Source: Haemonchus contortus (taxonomy: Eukaryota > Nematoda > Chromadorea > Rhabditida > Trichostrongylidae). From it: a DNA stretch of 64,000 bases. The notes beneath the pieces were generated by a model. That model ran no database searches and had not been told where the DNA came from. It saw nothing but the letters and a program-made list of their open reading frames with translations. The translations under genes were made by a program, and so were the position numbers. The DNA is taken from contig LS997562.1 of NCBI GenBank assembly GCA_000469685.2, forward strand, positions 39,124,845 through 39,188,844. Direction: 5' to 3'. Positions 13,924-26,950 of this stretch are shown here, one piece after another (position 1 is the first letter of the stretch; each line of letters starts with the position of its first letter).

Positions 13924-16900
13924 TTATGACTTCTGGGCAAGGTTCTGCACTAAGTTTACCAACATTTTACCGAAAACAGCATTATCACTGCTAACTTCGA
14001 CATTATCATCAGTCACACGTAGAATCACCAGGTCCTTTCTGGATCTTGTATGGCAAAGGAAAACCTAAACAAGCCACTTAGAATCGTACGGTAAAAAGCT
14101 CCCGCAGAGAAGGAGAAATAAAAAAATGTTATCAGCATGGAAAACAAAGTGTGACAGATAATAGGAAAAAGTGATGGAACTAATCAAGTTGTTACTCACC
14201 CCATTCGGCATTCTATAGGCATTGACGACTTTCACAATGTCCTCACCACCCACTGGTGAAGATATCGCAGCCGAGTGACGATTAAGACCACTCATACGCC
14301 GTCGTTCTTTTTCGACTTCTTCATCCGGTATACGTATTGGCTGCACCTGCTCGCCAATGGGAACCTAAAAGTCAAATTTTGAAGGGTAAATTGTCGTGTC
14401 GTTAATGAATAGAAAAAAATAAAATTTAATATTTAGGAACCAAGTACTAGGCACAAATATGGTGTTCACCACATTCAAGTGAAAAATCAAATCAAAAGTT
14501 ACGAGAGAAGGAAATACGAAACCTCAATCGAAACGCTTCTTCCGGTCTCGTTGAAATTTCTCGACAGCCTCCACTCTACTCGTCTTAAACTATCCCCCAA
14601 ATCCACCGATAAATCGAGGACATGTGAAGCTCCGGCAGGCAATGTATCAATCTGAGAAGAATGTTGTAGGTATCATTCACCAATTCAAAATAGCACTAAT
14701 ACATTTCTGTTTAGGTATATTCATACTAAATTTCCATTTTGATATAAATCAATTAATAGACCAACATACTTCACCACAACACCGGTTATTGAAGAAAAAT
14801 GCGGAACCTTGCCACCTTCCCCGTTTTTCAATTAATATAAATTTAGTGGAGCAGAGCCACAAATCGCAGCTACTTCGGGATGGGACTGAGTCCTGCCCAG
14901 GCTGGTCTTCCTACTTCCTACAACTTTCTGAGGTAGATTAATGGAAGCATGTCACGTTTGCATTGAAAAATGTCGTTATACCGACCCAACATCCAAGGGA
15001 TCTGTATAAGCTTCCAACTCCGAAGCAACCTATTTTTATAAGAAATTAATTGAATCGATATAAACCAAGAAACACGCGCTGTTTCCAACCTCCGTACTTC
15101 CTTTGATGTCGAAACCTTCTGGTGGCGAAAATTTAATCCCTTCAATTGCTTCTTCAGTACCGTTGTGTAGGTGGAAGCGCAATGGTGTGTATTGAGCATC
15201 GTTCAGGCGAGGGAAGGATAGAGACAGCTCGATGCCATTGCCTTCGATGGTATTGAGGATAGGCCGCGAATCAGTCTAAAACATTGCAACATTTCCTCGA
15301 TAATTCATTCCTTCTTCAGCTACACTTCTACAAGCGCCTGGTGCTGATCACAGTCTTAAACTATTACACAGTTTCTTCGTATGCATCCAACAAACACAGT
15401 CTTCGAGGCTTAGAGTCTTACCGATACAAACTCAGGTTCGATGACTTGTCGACTTCCTGCAGCAGAAAAGTCCAGATCCAACAACAGATCAATAGCTGTC
15501 TCAGTGCTTTTGGGCTCAGTTTTTTCTTTTACTTTTTCTTTTTGCACGTTGGGATGTCCGTTCGCAGCGGCTGCAGCCTCTATAACTCATAATAAAGTAT
15601 TTACAAAGAGGGAGAAATTTATTTGCCTTTGTAAGAAACAGACTTTTTTCATGTGACTTCGACGGAGGTGCTTTAACAGGAACCTCTTCCTCACTTTCTT
15701 CTTCTTCTTCTTCTTCAGACTCATCGCTTTCTTCCTGCAAAGCCTGATATCATGAGAACGATTCGAAAATTTTTACAAAAAATATTTGAACGCAGCAATT
15801 ACATCCTAAAATCGCGAAATTAATCAACACCTATCTTTCCCATTCGGTTTGTTTACCTCATCACTTTCGTCCTCCTCCGACGTCTCATCATCTGCAGATC
15901 CCCCATCCTCTTCTTCCTCATCCTCGTCGTACTCCTCGTCCTCGTACTCCTCTTCCTCCTCCTCTAAGCCTTCTTGTTCTTCATACTTATACTCTTCTGG
16001 AGAATTTGCTTCTCTGCGCATGGAAGCATCTGATGATACCTTAAAGAAGAAGAACGGCAGTGTCATTTCCCTCATATATAAAGAAAAGATCATGAAGATT
16101 ACGACCAAACTAATTGAGAACAATTCCTATCAGCATCAAAAGTACAGAATCAGGTCTATGTGGCATACCTGAGGGAAGTTGGGCAGGTCCTGATATCTTG
16201 CGCAACGCTGATTAAGAGCATGCGACAAAGTTCCCAGTTGAAATTGCTCTCGCTCTGAATAACGAAATCATTACACTACATAAAAGTGCTCTTATAATTT
16301 TTTACCTTTAAAACTACTCTGAAGTGCTGGTGCTGGCTTCTTGTACATGAAAATTTCCTCAGCGTGGGCAGCAAGGACAGTGGTGTTGAAAAGAAGATTA
16401 CGCAAAAACCGACACCTGGAATATCGTAATAAAAGATCAATGAATAAGCCTCTGGATGTTGATCAATCCTGTATGTGACCAGCCGATGAACAAGACATTG
16501 CTTTTAGCCTCTGAGACGAGTCTAGTACCAGTTAGGCGATCCCCGGAGGAAGCTTAATTGGTCTAGGGGAATACCGATCGGTGATTTGAACCCGTGGTCA
16601 TGCGTGTGTGATAGTGCGCCACTTGCCACGACATCACCTTCGCCACGAATATCGTATCATTGAAGAAAAAATCCAGAGATTTCCTTGCTTCGGCTCTCCT
16701 TAGACTTGAGAAACGTTTCCGTTCACTCAGAGCAAGCCCCTCCAGAAGTTAAGGGCGAAGTCTCCTCTAAAGACTGATAGTAATAGGGTATTATGGTATG
16801 TGCGACAGAGCTCATGGTTCAAACGCTGTTGGCGGCGCCTCATGCAACTAAGCCAGCTGCTTAACGATTGCATTCAGTCCACATTTGGTTAATTTCGCAA

Positions 16901-19900
16901 GCAAAAAAGGATGAAAAAACCCATCATATTCGCACCTGTCTCTGACATCATAACTCAAGTCATATCGTGCCAATTGAAGAACGTATTGAACAAGTTTTTC
17001 GCAGTCATCTCGGCGAATCATCCACAATTTTACGGCCAATTTGAGCGTTTCTACCTTAAGCATGAATGACTAGTCAGCGCTTACTTTGTTCTCCAACATT
17101 ATGAAAAAGAAAATAACAGTTATAAAAAAACAGCAGAAATTATTATGATAAACAAGCCTTGCCTTCACTATTTCATCTTCATTGACGAAATTCTTCGCCA
17201 AAATCCGTAGAAGATCTGGTGCCAAATTCGGTACCTTAACAAGTCCGTTGAGCCATCAACTGAAATATCGCTGAAAACCCAAACAGGTTAACGAAAAACC
17301 TTACCGTCTCAACGTGTGTCGCAATCAGCCAGATTATACAAGCTCTTGCGGCTGGCGCTTGAATAGACCGGATCAGGCGTGCCAGACGAGACAACAACGT
17401 TACGGGAGCTTCCGCGTGAAGCAAACTAGAATCGGTAACGGTCTTATGTGATCCTGGTATTTATGTTCGTATCACTGCATCCCGAAAATACCTACCTCTT
17501 GAGAACAACCACAGCCGAACAAACAACCTCCTCATTCGGAGAAGCGATTAGTTGGACAAGGCCAGCCAGACATTGCTCACTTACTGCCTTCACTCGAACT
17601 GCACACCTTCCAATGGCTTCGATTGCAGCTCCAGCCAGATCGCTCATACTCACATAAGTCTAAATAGTAAAAATAAAAAAGGCACGGCGACTATTTGACA
17701 CAACAATGAATTTCTATTGCCAGTAATTATCAGTGTCGGTATCGCTCTGATGGAAAGATTGAAAACCAACTGAATGATTAGAAGAAAAGAGCAACACGCT
17801 CGAGCGGAGAAATCCCCCTCTCCCTTCAATGAACCACATAAAGTCAGCTACAACCATGTGGCTACTACCGTTGTTAAGAAAAAAATAAGGAAAAACATAA
17901 AATTCCCTCGCTGCTTACACATTACGGCACGAGAGTGCAGAAAACTAATAGTTTCAGGAAGCAGGAGGAATCTAAAGAAAAAGGATCGAAGTTGCGAGCT
18001 ATCAAATCTAATTGGCTGGAGTTAGCATGAATTCTCCTTACTTTGAGAGAGAGAGCAAGCTAAAGAGTGTTCGTACCTGTAGTTCTCGCAGAATGATGTG
18101 CACGTTCGCTTCTGACACAAGGCTGGTGAGAATGTGCAGTTTCAACTCCTTCACAAACGATGGATCCGACGACCGTACGAAGAACGACTTCAAAAATGGG
18201 TCGAACATATTCTGAAAGAACAACGTCAGTTTATGAAGTTGAAGCTGAACTAAAAACAACATTGACTATCATCTAAACTACGTCAATCAACCATTTCCGT
18301 GCAATTTCTAAACTACTTACTCAAACAGTTACCGTAGGCAAGATCAATTACTTAGTGCCAGCTGGTCGACAACATGCATATCAGGTCATCATGATTACAC
18401 ACACCAATTGCTTACGATTACAACAAAAACGTGCACATGTCGATTCTGTAGACACTAGTGAAAATCACAGGCTGACTAAATGCTGATCCATATACAGCGC
18501 AAGACACCGGCTTCACACGCCCGAACACTCCGCCTAATTATTGCCTACTTTTGATATGGCATAGGTTCCAGGAAGTACCGGATTGCGCTCACAGATCGTC
18601 GCAATATTCAGAAGAACAACGTATTGCACTTCACGCGGCCCACGTAGAAGTCGTACCAGCGCACGAGCAACCTGAACGATCTCTATCGTCCTCAATTCTA
18701 TGGTAGGGCTAAAAAATTGGAGCGTAAAAATAACAAAATAAAACATGCAGAACCCGTTTCATTTTTTTAAACAAAAGTCAGGAGATTTTCGGTAAAACCT
18801 TACAAACAGTATGAACAGTAAAAAGTAAAAAGTAACAGTAAAAACTGTAAAAAGGGAAAATCACGGAGCAAGTGAGCTTGGTCTTCAAGTTCTGAAATTA
18901 ACTACCTGAGAGAGTTGTGCTTTCGGAGCGGTATAGTAGAACAGTTGAGTAACCGCCATTACAACACTGCAGTTCCGGGACTGTAAACAAAAATGCAACA
19001 TTAGCAAAAGAAAAACACTAAAATTAGTAAGCACAAACTAAATGAAACCTGTAACAGAGGACGAGCTGAGTTAAGAAGAAGAGTGAGGTCTACATCTGGC
19101 TGCGGCAAAAGCTCGGGGTCGGCCAATTCTGAACGCGCATATCTTGTGAGTAGATTTATCATCATGACCTAAAAAAAATATTTTCAAAACAGTTCAAAGG
19201 ATTTTCCAAATATTGCTCCCTAAAATAATGATAAATCCGTACCTGACCCCATTCATCAACGTCCGCTAAAGCACGACACAATGCACGAAAGTGTTTATGG
19301 AGCAGGTCCAAGCGATTAGGGCATATCTATAATGATGCCTACGTTTAGGACTACTTATTCGAGCATAATGGACAAGTCAAATTGCAATGGCACTAAGAAA
19401 TAACTTATTCAGGGAATCAAACCTCCTCGAAAGCATAAACTGCGCTGCCCAGAACTAAACTCCGTCTGTCCGCTAGAAGGAAATCAATGCAATCGACAAG
19501 CTCCGTTTCCAGTTCGGGATCCAGGGAGTACAACTTTGGAATGGCATGAGCTGCAACCTAAACGATGAACTACAGGCATTGGAAACATTACGAAGAGTAA
19601 AAAAATTGTCTGATCGAAGGAAAATGAAAATTTGATAAGAATATGGAAATTTTCGGATACCTTTCTGACGTATGGACTCATATCACGAACAGAGTCTTTG
19701 ATGGCCAGCAGCATTATAGGAGCAATCATGCCAACTCGGATGGAGGACAACACACGGAGAGCACTGGCTCTTATGAGCTGATTGGGATCCTAGAATAATA
19801 CAGGTAACACATTTACACCCGTACTATTAGCTGATAACTCTATGGTACAACAGGCACTCATAACTTACCTTCAGAGCTCTTTGGAACGTACTTATTGATA

Positions 19901-20524
19901 ACAAAGCTAAATCTTGTTGTTCTTCCGCATAACGCACAAGGTATACGTAGACGAGTTTTTTCAACTAAAACTCAATTAGTAAAATTACTTTTGAAGAGAA
20001 GACTCAAAACATTGGAAAAAATTACCTCAACATTCTTGGCCGCAACATTTTTCACGACAGCTGGAAACAACTCGCTGACGTCTTTACCTTTTGCAATTAG
20101 CTGAAGCGAAATAGAGATTAGTCGAGCAAGCTCTAAAGATCAAGGAAACACATCCTAATTAAAAATCACGAACGTTTATAATTCGCTTCATCGCATCCAC
20201 TTTCAAATTGTCTTTACTGCTGTCTAACATGGTCTTCAAGTCGGCAAAACGGCTAAAGGAGTATTGAATCAGTTATTGTTGAGTGAGCCAAAGCAAAAAA
20301 CCAACTAAAAATGAGTATAAATTTGCAGAAAACGCCTTTCATGGTACTTTTACTTTCGAAAGAGTAAGGTTCATAGAATTGCACTAAGCATGATTATCCA
20401 TGCCCATTTTTCAACTGCACAAAAATTTTTTTGCTAAAACTCACGTTCTGTTATCAAGAATGACTCCTCCTTCTGATATCTCCATTTCCGGGCTAGTGAG
20501 ACCTTCAGGAAATGCCATCCTCAT
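13924..20524 (-). CDS. apb-3: AP-3 complex subunit beta
   Basis: Twenty-five phase-consistent exons: 20445-20524, 20174-20252, 20026-20100, 19869-19964, 19661-19789, 19423-19557, 19243-19326, 19049-19168, 18906-18980, 18579-18671, 18077-18211, 17496-17659, 17305-17425, 17163-17234, 16936-17054, 16306-16415, 16169-16254, 15857-16039, 15644-15734, 15422-15579, 15090-15275, 14982-15029, 14523-14651, 14200-14364 and 13924-14064. The protein is about 957 residues. The adaptin trunk (about 30-590) has family blocks such as [19 protein letters not shown] and [17 protein letters not shown] Glu/Asp/Ser hinge (about 592-735) contains a clathrin-box-like LLDLD. The C-terminal appendage ends at Ser957. 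AP-3 sorts cargo from endosomes to lysosome-related organelles. The start abuts an acceptor (TTTTTAG|ATG), suggesting trans-splicing. The exon 14 donor is GC, and the 15644 donor (GTCTGT) is weak. Closely downstream of taf-5. Confidence 0.95.
16480..16640 (-). repeat. Partial tRNA-derived SINE in apb-3 intron
   Basis: The minus strand carries 'gtggcaagtggcgcactatc', then 'gaccacgggttcaaatcacc' as an A-box and B-box pair, followed by a shortened body. It sits in the 16416-16935 intron. The usual tail was not found. Confidence 0.55.
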
Positions 20525-20863
20525 CTAAAAATATAACTAATGCAACTGAATAAGAAACATAACTACAAATCATAATCCAGGCAAAAAAAGGTGCATAATG
20601 ATAGATATACTAACAAAGCAGGAGTAAGAACCTTATGAAATTAAGCACAACAAGCAATGACCAATATTTATTCACTATTAGAGTTTCATTCATTAAAGGC
20701 ATTCAAATAATGTAATTAAATGCAACATGCACAACAAAATTGATTCTTAAAAAAACTTATTCATGAACCCGCGGCCAGTACCAGTAATGACAACAACATG
20801 ACAGAATAACTATAGAGAAATCCAAAAATATTTCAACAAAAACTTCTATCCATCACTGAGATC
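20525..20863 (-). promoter_or_regulatory. taf-5/apb-3 intergenic region, operon-like
   Basis: 339 bases separate the taf-5 stop from the apb-3 ATG. The minus strand has AATAAA at 20667-20672, a T-run (CTTTTTTTGC) at 20581-20590, and an acceptor TATTTTTAG immediately before the apb-3 ATG. This order (poly(A) signal, U-rich run, SL acceptor about 140 bases after the signal) is that of nematode operons. Operon status is inferred. Confidence 0.45.
20667..20672 (-). promoter_or_regulatory. taf-5: Poly(A) signal of taf-5
   Basis: AATAAA on the minus strand, about 190 bases past the taf-5 stop and before the apb-3 start. Confidence 0.45.
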
Positions 20864-23800
20864 TCACGAATGATACGCTCCGACGGCCAACAATAAATTT
20901 CGACGCGTAAAATGAAGACCAATAACTGAAGTTTGCATGGTCGGATAAGTGAAAATATTGAAATTTGGCATATTGATCCTGAAAATATGAGTAATGAGTA
21001 TGAATATGAGCAGAGGCAGAAATAACACAAGAACAGATCGAAATTAAAAAAAAAACAGAAATAAAGACAAACTTTGGATCAAAACAGAGTTCATTGTTGC
21101 CTGAAGCGCTACTGGTTGCAGCGATCATGTTATCCAAAGAATACACGGATAGTGACTCGCCACCTTGCGAAACAGCAAAAGAACCGCCGTCACGAGAGAA
21201 GCAAATAGAGCCCTAATTAACGAGTATTAACAAAATGAAACTCTTTCTACTAAAACAAAATAAAAGAAAAAAACTAATAAATAATAAACAACTATTGAGG
21301 GATTTTTTCGAAACCAACCATCGACCCTTTGAAGTCTCTCGTTTCCATTCCTGCTAATCGCTGATAAGCAACATCCCATACACATACAGCACCATCGGCA
21401 CCAGTTGAAACGATATATCGACCACAGGGAGAGACCTCAATTCTACTGATAATAAAAAGCAACTCTCCAGTTAAAAAACCTTACAACCTACTTTCACTGC
21501 GGTCACAGAAGCAGAATGCCCACAAAAGGTACGCACACAAGTACCCGTCAGAACATCCCATACTCTGACATAGCGATCACAACTACCTAAAAACCATTTT
21601 GAATTCATCCTGGAAAAGGGGATTGTGAAAGTTCGCTATACCTCCTACAACATAGTTACAGTTAGGGTGAAAGTCCACGCAATTCACAGATCCATAACAA
21701 TCAGGAAAAATTCTCAAAGGATACATTCGTTCTGTGCACCATAACATAGCAGTGTTGTCTTCGCCACCACTGCACATGTAATATCCACGATTGGAGAACT
21801 GCACCTGAATGTTTTCGGGAATGATATTCAAAGAAGATAATTTGCCGTAAAAACGACATGTCTGCAATCCTACGTCGCATTTCGAAATAATCCCACAAAA
21901 TAATGTCACACGAACCTGCCACACAGGACGACTGAGTCGATAAACCACAACATTCTTTTGAGTTTCCAAACTCCATAGCCTAATTGAGCAGTCCAAGGAA
22001 GATGAAGCCAACAATCGATTATCAGGAGAAAAGTGAACAGAATATACAGCTCCAGAATGACCCTGTGAACACGAATGAGAAGTAACTAACATGACAAGAC
22101 AAACTGTAAAGCAACACTGTAAAACCCACATGTAGTGTCACTTCCGACTTGGCACTAGCTTCATCATACAGCAAATCGGTGACGTTATCCGCATCAGTAT
22201 CAATCTGGAAAGTGAGCTGGTAAATGAACAAACTGAAGCTATAGTTTAGTAGCATTAACAAACCCTTTCCAGCTCTTCCATATCTCTCAGCTTCTTCAAC
22301 TTTTGCTCATCATCAAATGCAGTAAGCTCTATCGAACCATCAGAAGACCTGAACTACCGTAAGATAACGTGATTGGAAACCTTGTAAAACCACGTTGTGC
22401 TCACCCTATACATAGAATTGATGAGTCGTCAGAAATGTCGCACGAAGAGACCAGCCCATATGAATTGAGTGCAGTCAGCATACACACAGATGGAGGCGAT
22501 TCTTGTGACACCAAAGTCAATTTAGCGGCATCCTGTGTATAGAATTAATGTTATGGTGACAAACATATTGAAAACTTCGTAAAGTTCAGTAAACACCATA
22601 AAGCCAGTGTATTGGATATTGTTGCATGATTTTAAACTTTCAAAATCCAGAAATTGGAAGAATTCCAAGTCCATTCATTTGCGGGTAATTTGCAACACCG
22701 TAAGCGCTGGAGCTGGTGAGACGGGCGTTAGGAACGATTTTGGGTAATCGATTTGCCGCACGCGGCTGTCGCGGACCAATCATTCGCCGTTATTACAGCT
22801 CTAGCGTTCTTCATACAGCTCAATCGATATGCGATCATTATTTTAAGCACAATTCTACTATTAGTACTTTTGTTCTTGTATTTCTTACCTACTGCTGCAT
22901 CCTGCTACATTCGTTCGCGCGCGACGCTCCTCTCACCGCGACGCGACCTTTTCGTTCCTAACGCACCACACCCCTGGAGCTGCACCAGGAAGTAACTGCA
23001 TATGGAAGACGCGTAACAGGAAAATGGGTAGCCCGATTGCTATCGAAAAACCAGACCCATTAAATAAACTAATTGCAATGAATCATACCCGCATAGCTTT
23101 CCGGCGTTCTTCCCGTAGTGCTTCGCTAAGAGGTGGTAGAGGTATTCGATCAGGAACTGGTGCGAGAGCCTGGCTCTTTTTGTTGTCTTTCAGCTCTTTA
23201 CCTCGCATTTTCTTCTTTTCGATTGTTTGAGAAACGTCATCTTTGAGAACACCGTAGTACATCTGAATTACATTCATTACAAATTGATGTCAAAATTACC
23301 ATTTACAAGCGCTCACCTTGTGCCTTTTCTCGTTCTTCGAAACCTGACCAAGAATTCCACCCATCTGTGATTCAACGCTTGATCTCAGCTTAGAAATGAC
23401 ATCAGATGCTAAATCAACCTAGTGCGGAGGAAAATATTAGGTTGAGTCATAAGTCCTCGGACAATGTTATAGTGATGACTTCTAGAGATCATAACTCGGG
23501 AAAGAGGCGACGAAAATGAATGTGCGAGGCATTTTTAGATAGAGCATGGAGAGCTCTTTCAAACGCACGCTGGAGAAAGCACCTAACTGCTTTCTTTCGA
23601 GCAACTGTGCCTCATGATTTCAAGCCGTCGCAACTCCACATCCGCAACACCATCATATTTATTTATTTATCTGGCCATGAACCCGCGGCAATCGATAGAG
23701 GTATGAAGGACGTTCACAAGCAGGGAATGTACAATTTACAAGTGGCACCAGAAGTTCGCATCGAGCGACTATTCCGTCGAAAATGAAGACCGTCCGGGAC

Positions 23801-26334
23801 GCTCAATGAAGTTGGGTTTGGACGTGCTGCGAAGCCAGGTGGAAGCCGATCCGCATCAAACTACTCGTGAACCGGCAGTTACCCTTGGAGAGTCAGTCCA
23901 CAGTTATTCGTGGATTGAAGTCAATCGGCAAGGTGCGAAAGCCCGGCCGATGGCTGCCTCATGCTTTGAAGCAGTATGACATAGACCGCCGCGACGACGT
24001 GGCACTTTCTCTCCTCACGCTCAAGGGCACCACACGTGGTTCGAGTACCTAGTCACCAGGGGTGCGAAGTCGAATCTCTACTCTAACGTTCACCGGCGTG
24101 CTCAATGGATTGACAAAGGTGCGCAAGCAGAAGACTCCCTCAAACCCAACGTACACGCCAAGGAGGCTATGCTCTGATTCTGGTGGAGCGCTCTCCGTGT
24201 CGAATAATGGGAGCTGCTAGACGAAGGATGCACAGTGACCGCACACGTCTACATTACGCAACTGAGGAATCTGAATGCGAATCCCGAAGCTACACGTCCA
24301 CAGTAGCCCAAAGTTCACTTCCAGCACGACAACGCTCGCCCTCACATTGCAAGAACGACCAAAACTGAACTGACGAATTTCGGCAGGACAAGTTTGCCAC
24401 ACCATCCATGTTCCTCAGACTTGGATAACTCGGATTACCACCTTTTTCCCCATCTTCAACGTCATCTGGATGGTCAGGACTTTCAAACCCGCGACGACAT
24501 CAAAATGGCACTGGAGCAGTTCTTCAAGGACCAGCTCCCAGCGTTCTAAAGCAAGGGCATCTACGATTTGCCCAAGCATTGACAGAAGACCATCGATGCC
24601 AATGGGGCATATTTCAAATGATTCGCTATTGTCGTTTAAAAATTGTAAGATAAATATTATCATTGCCAATTTGTCCGAGGACTTATGACTCAACCTAATA
24701 AAATAAACAGAGCCGATTATAGATTACCTTCAATGGTAATATGCTCCTTAACAATATTTTTAATTGTAGGCGTACGCGCAAGAGGAATTTCCAATTGTTT
24801 TATCGATGACTTAGACATTTTTACAAGAAACGAGTTCTTCCTGAAGAATGTCCCGGTAAAATGAAGATATAGAGTAAGAAAACTTCATCTCAAGCAGCAC
24901 TCACAGTAAAAGCTGAACATATGTATCAGCTTGGGCCTGATGAGCCGACTGAATTCGCTCCAGCTTGTAGACGAGCTCTTCATACGGTGTTGGTATTCGC
25001 TTGCAATAGCGTTTGAAGAACTCTCTTGCTGCAATACAAACAGATATGACATGACAAAGCCAAGAAAAACCAGGAAGGTCAAGGGCTCAGAGAAAAATGA
25101 CGACAGAAGGCGTGCATAAATTGCATGACAAAAAAGTCTGGGCCGCAGTAATAAAAGCGTAAACAGTTCTCAAAAGTTAGTAATAGTGAAGAAAGATCCT
25201 TTGGAAGAGCTAACAGTGCAAAAGAAACGGGTTCGAAATAATCCTCTTCGCAGATGGGAAATAGTCCAATCACCTACCGTTATTCACTGAATTCTCCATG
25301 AGCAGTTTGATGTAGGAATGAGCGAAAACCGGATATAACATGAGACTGAATTCGGCTTGGAAGAAATCAAAAGATGAGTCCACAAATTGTATCAGGGAAT
25401 CAAATTCCGACAGCAGAGCCTCACTAAACATAGCAATGATTGACACAGCATTTGATTGCTCAGCCTTATCCACATCAACCAGCTCTTAAAAATACAACTG
25501 GGTAAATACTTTTTATCATAGCTACAAATTATTTAAATAACTGCCTTTTCCATAAAGGCAGATGTGCCATGTTTTGAACAAAGTGGAACTCTTGCTGCCC
25601 TTTATTTGTGCTCCGTGCCGGAATTATTCTTTAATTGCACAGTTGCGAAAACAATGCGTTCACATCAAATTCCTAGCTTCACATTTCATTGAGTCTTATG
25701 AGGTACAATACTTACCTAGATGTACATAAAAGCACAGCACATGAAATCAGAGGGCTTTACCATTCCAAAATTGGAACCGCCGTTTTGATAATTCCCAAAA
25801 CTAGGTGAAAATGAATAGGGTGGATTCTGTCGTAGGGTATACACAATGATTCTATCATCAGCTCCGATTCTCTTCAGGAAAAAGTTGGTGAAAGTTAACC
25901 TGATTCGAGGTTCTCCTACTTGTTAATGTGACTAAAATAGCTCCCAATGCCGGGATGATGGTCACACTTGCACATGCAGCAAAGTGTACAAAATATTAAT
26001 CTATGATTGCTGCTTACCTGCTCGGAAAATTTGCTGCAGCTGAAGCATCATCGCCCATCACTAGAAGATTATTTGCCTCCTTTGATAGAGCTTCTTCAGT
26101 TTCCTTTAAATAAGAAAGCTACCACAGAATCTCAATGCTTCAATGCCCATGTAAACTCACTGAAAGACCGTTTTTTCTCAGAAACGTCATCAGAATCTGT
26201 AAAACCTCTGGAGTGAGCTGCTTTTCGCTCAACTCATCCATTCCACCACTCTGATTACTAGGCGGTCCCAGTGGTGTACCACCTGATAATGGCATCGTGG
26301 GACCAAGATGTGAAGGAGGCCCATTCGTGTCCAT
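20864..26334 (-). CDS. taf-5: Transcription initiation factor TFIID subunit 5 (TAF5)
   Basis: Exons: 26161-26334, 26018-26103, 25761-25800 (tentative), 25278-25464 (start tentative), 24905-25028, 24728-24840, 23317-23408, 23089-23262, 22405-22532, 22264-22348, 22130-22204, 21916-22062, 21642-21804, 21492-21586, 21319-21435, 21073-21212 and 20864-20978. They give about 684 residues. The order is a LisH-type helix pair near 40-72, the TAF5 NTD2 domain (about 103-245), a Lys-rich linker, then WD40 repeats (about 345-684), including GHSGAVYSVHFSPDNRLLAS and RLWSLET. The C-terminus (LHFTRRNLLLAVGAY) matches the family end. TAF5 scaffolds TFIID in the nucleus. A mariner occupies the 23409-24727 intron and a foldback element the 22533-23088 intron. 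The short exon at 25761 keeps phase but is not confirmed by homology. Confidence 0.93.
22700..22990. repeat. GC-rich foldback element in taf-5 intron
   Basis: The 13-mer gcgttaggaacga at 22725-22737 recurs inverted at 22952-22964, with partly matching 'gctggagctg' sequence further out on both sides. It has no coding capacity. A MITE-like identity is inferred from structure only. Confidence 0.4.
23437..24698 (+). mobile_element. Mariner-like element, degenerate transposase
   Basis: A 1,262-base element bounded by perfect inverted termini of about 29 bases (ttaggttgagtcataagtcc...) and flanked by TA duplications at 23435-23436 and 24699-24700. The plus strand encodes broken transposase segments, including QHDNARPHIAR (second catalytic Asp) and SDYHLF (third Asp). 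Several in-frame stops and frameshifts make it non-functional. It sits in a taf-5 intron in antisense orientation. Hookworms carry a known mariner, bandit; whether this is that family cannot be judged here. Confidence 0.9.
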
Positions 26335-26455
26335 GTTGCCAGAAGATCAGCCTCGAGCAAATTTAATCCGGGTGAACTTCCTAAAACAGCTATACTCCAG
26401 TATGGATCACAAAACGAGAACTTGAAAAATCGCCTAAAAACTTAGATCTAAAACC

Positions 26456-26950
26456 GGTGAAAATGTAGTTGGGAGGGGCCACGCGGCGGCGCGACACTTT
26501 CCTCGTCTGGCGCTCTCCCCAGCGAGATAGCAGTGGGCCTGAGTCTGGGAAGGAATGGTGAGGTTGCACTGATGTGTTTCGAAATTTGGAACAAACTAAC
26601 TCTTGACACATGCTGATATGTTTGCATATGATGGATACTCTTCTTCTGAGCCGATAAAACCTATTTTTTAAGGAGGGGAGGGGCTCCGGGGTGGGTGAGA
26701 TGGTTATCTCGTGCAAAAAGCTGGGATGAGATAAAAGTTGAACGTCCAATTGGCTCACCCACCCCGGAGCCCCTCCCCTTCCTAAAATTAGGTGGAAAAC
26801 ACGCAGTTATAACATAAAAGAACTATGAAACGTCCCCAAACACCATTACGGGCTCGCCTAATCATCCTTGTTTACTATCTCGCCGGGGAGGGCACAGACA
26901 TGAAAAGGCGCCGCGCCGCCGCGTGGCCCCCCCCAACTACATTTTCACCC
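26456..26950. repeat. Long GC-rich palindromic element
   Basis: The left arm begins 'ggtgaaaatgtagttgggag' and continues into 'gccacgcggcggcgcg'. The right arm ends with its inverse, 'ccaactacattttcaccc'. Nested inside are an inverted pair around 'gcgagatag' and a ~30-base hairpin ('ggggctccggggtgggtgag' at about 26,679-26,698 with its complement near 26,755-26,780). No open frame was seen. It is a MITE-like foldback lying about 120 bases upstream of the taf-5 start. Confidence 0.7.

Noticed and set aside
15849..16172. Ser-rich frame on the plus strand
   Set aside because: It is the complement of the acidic Glu/Asp hinge exon of AP-3 beta.
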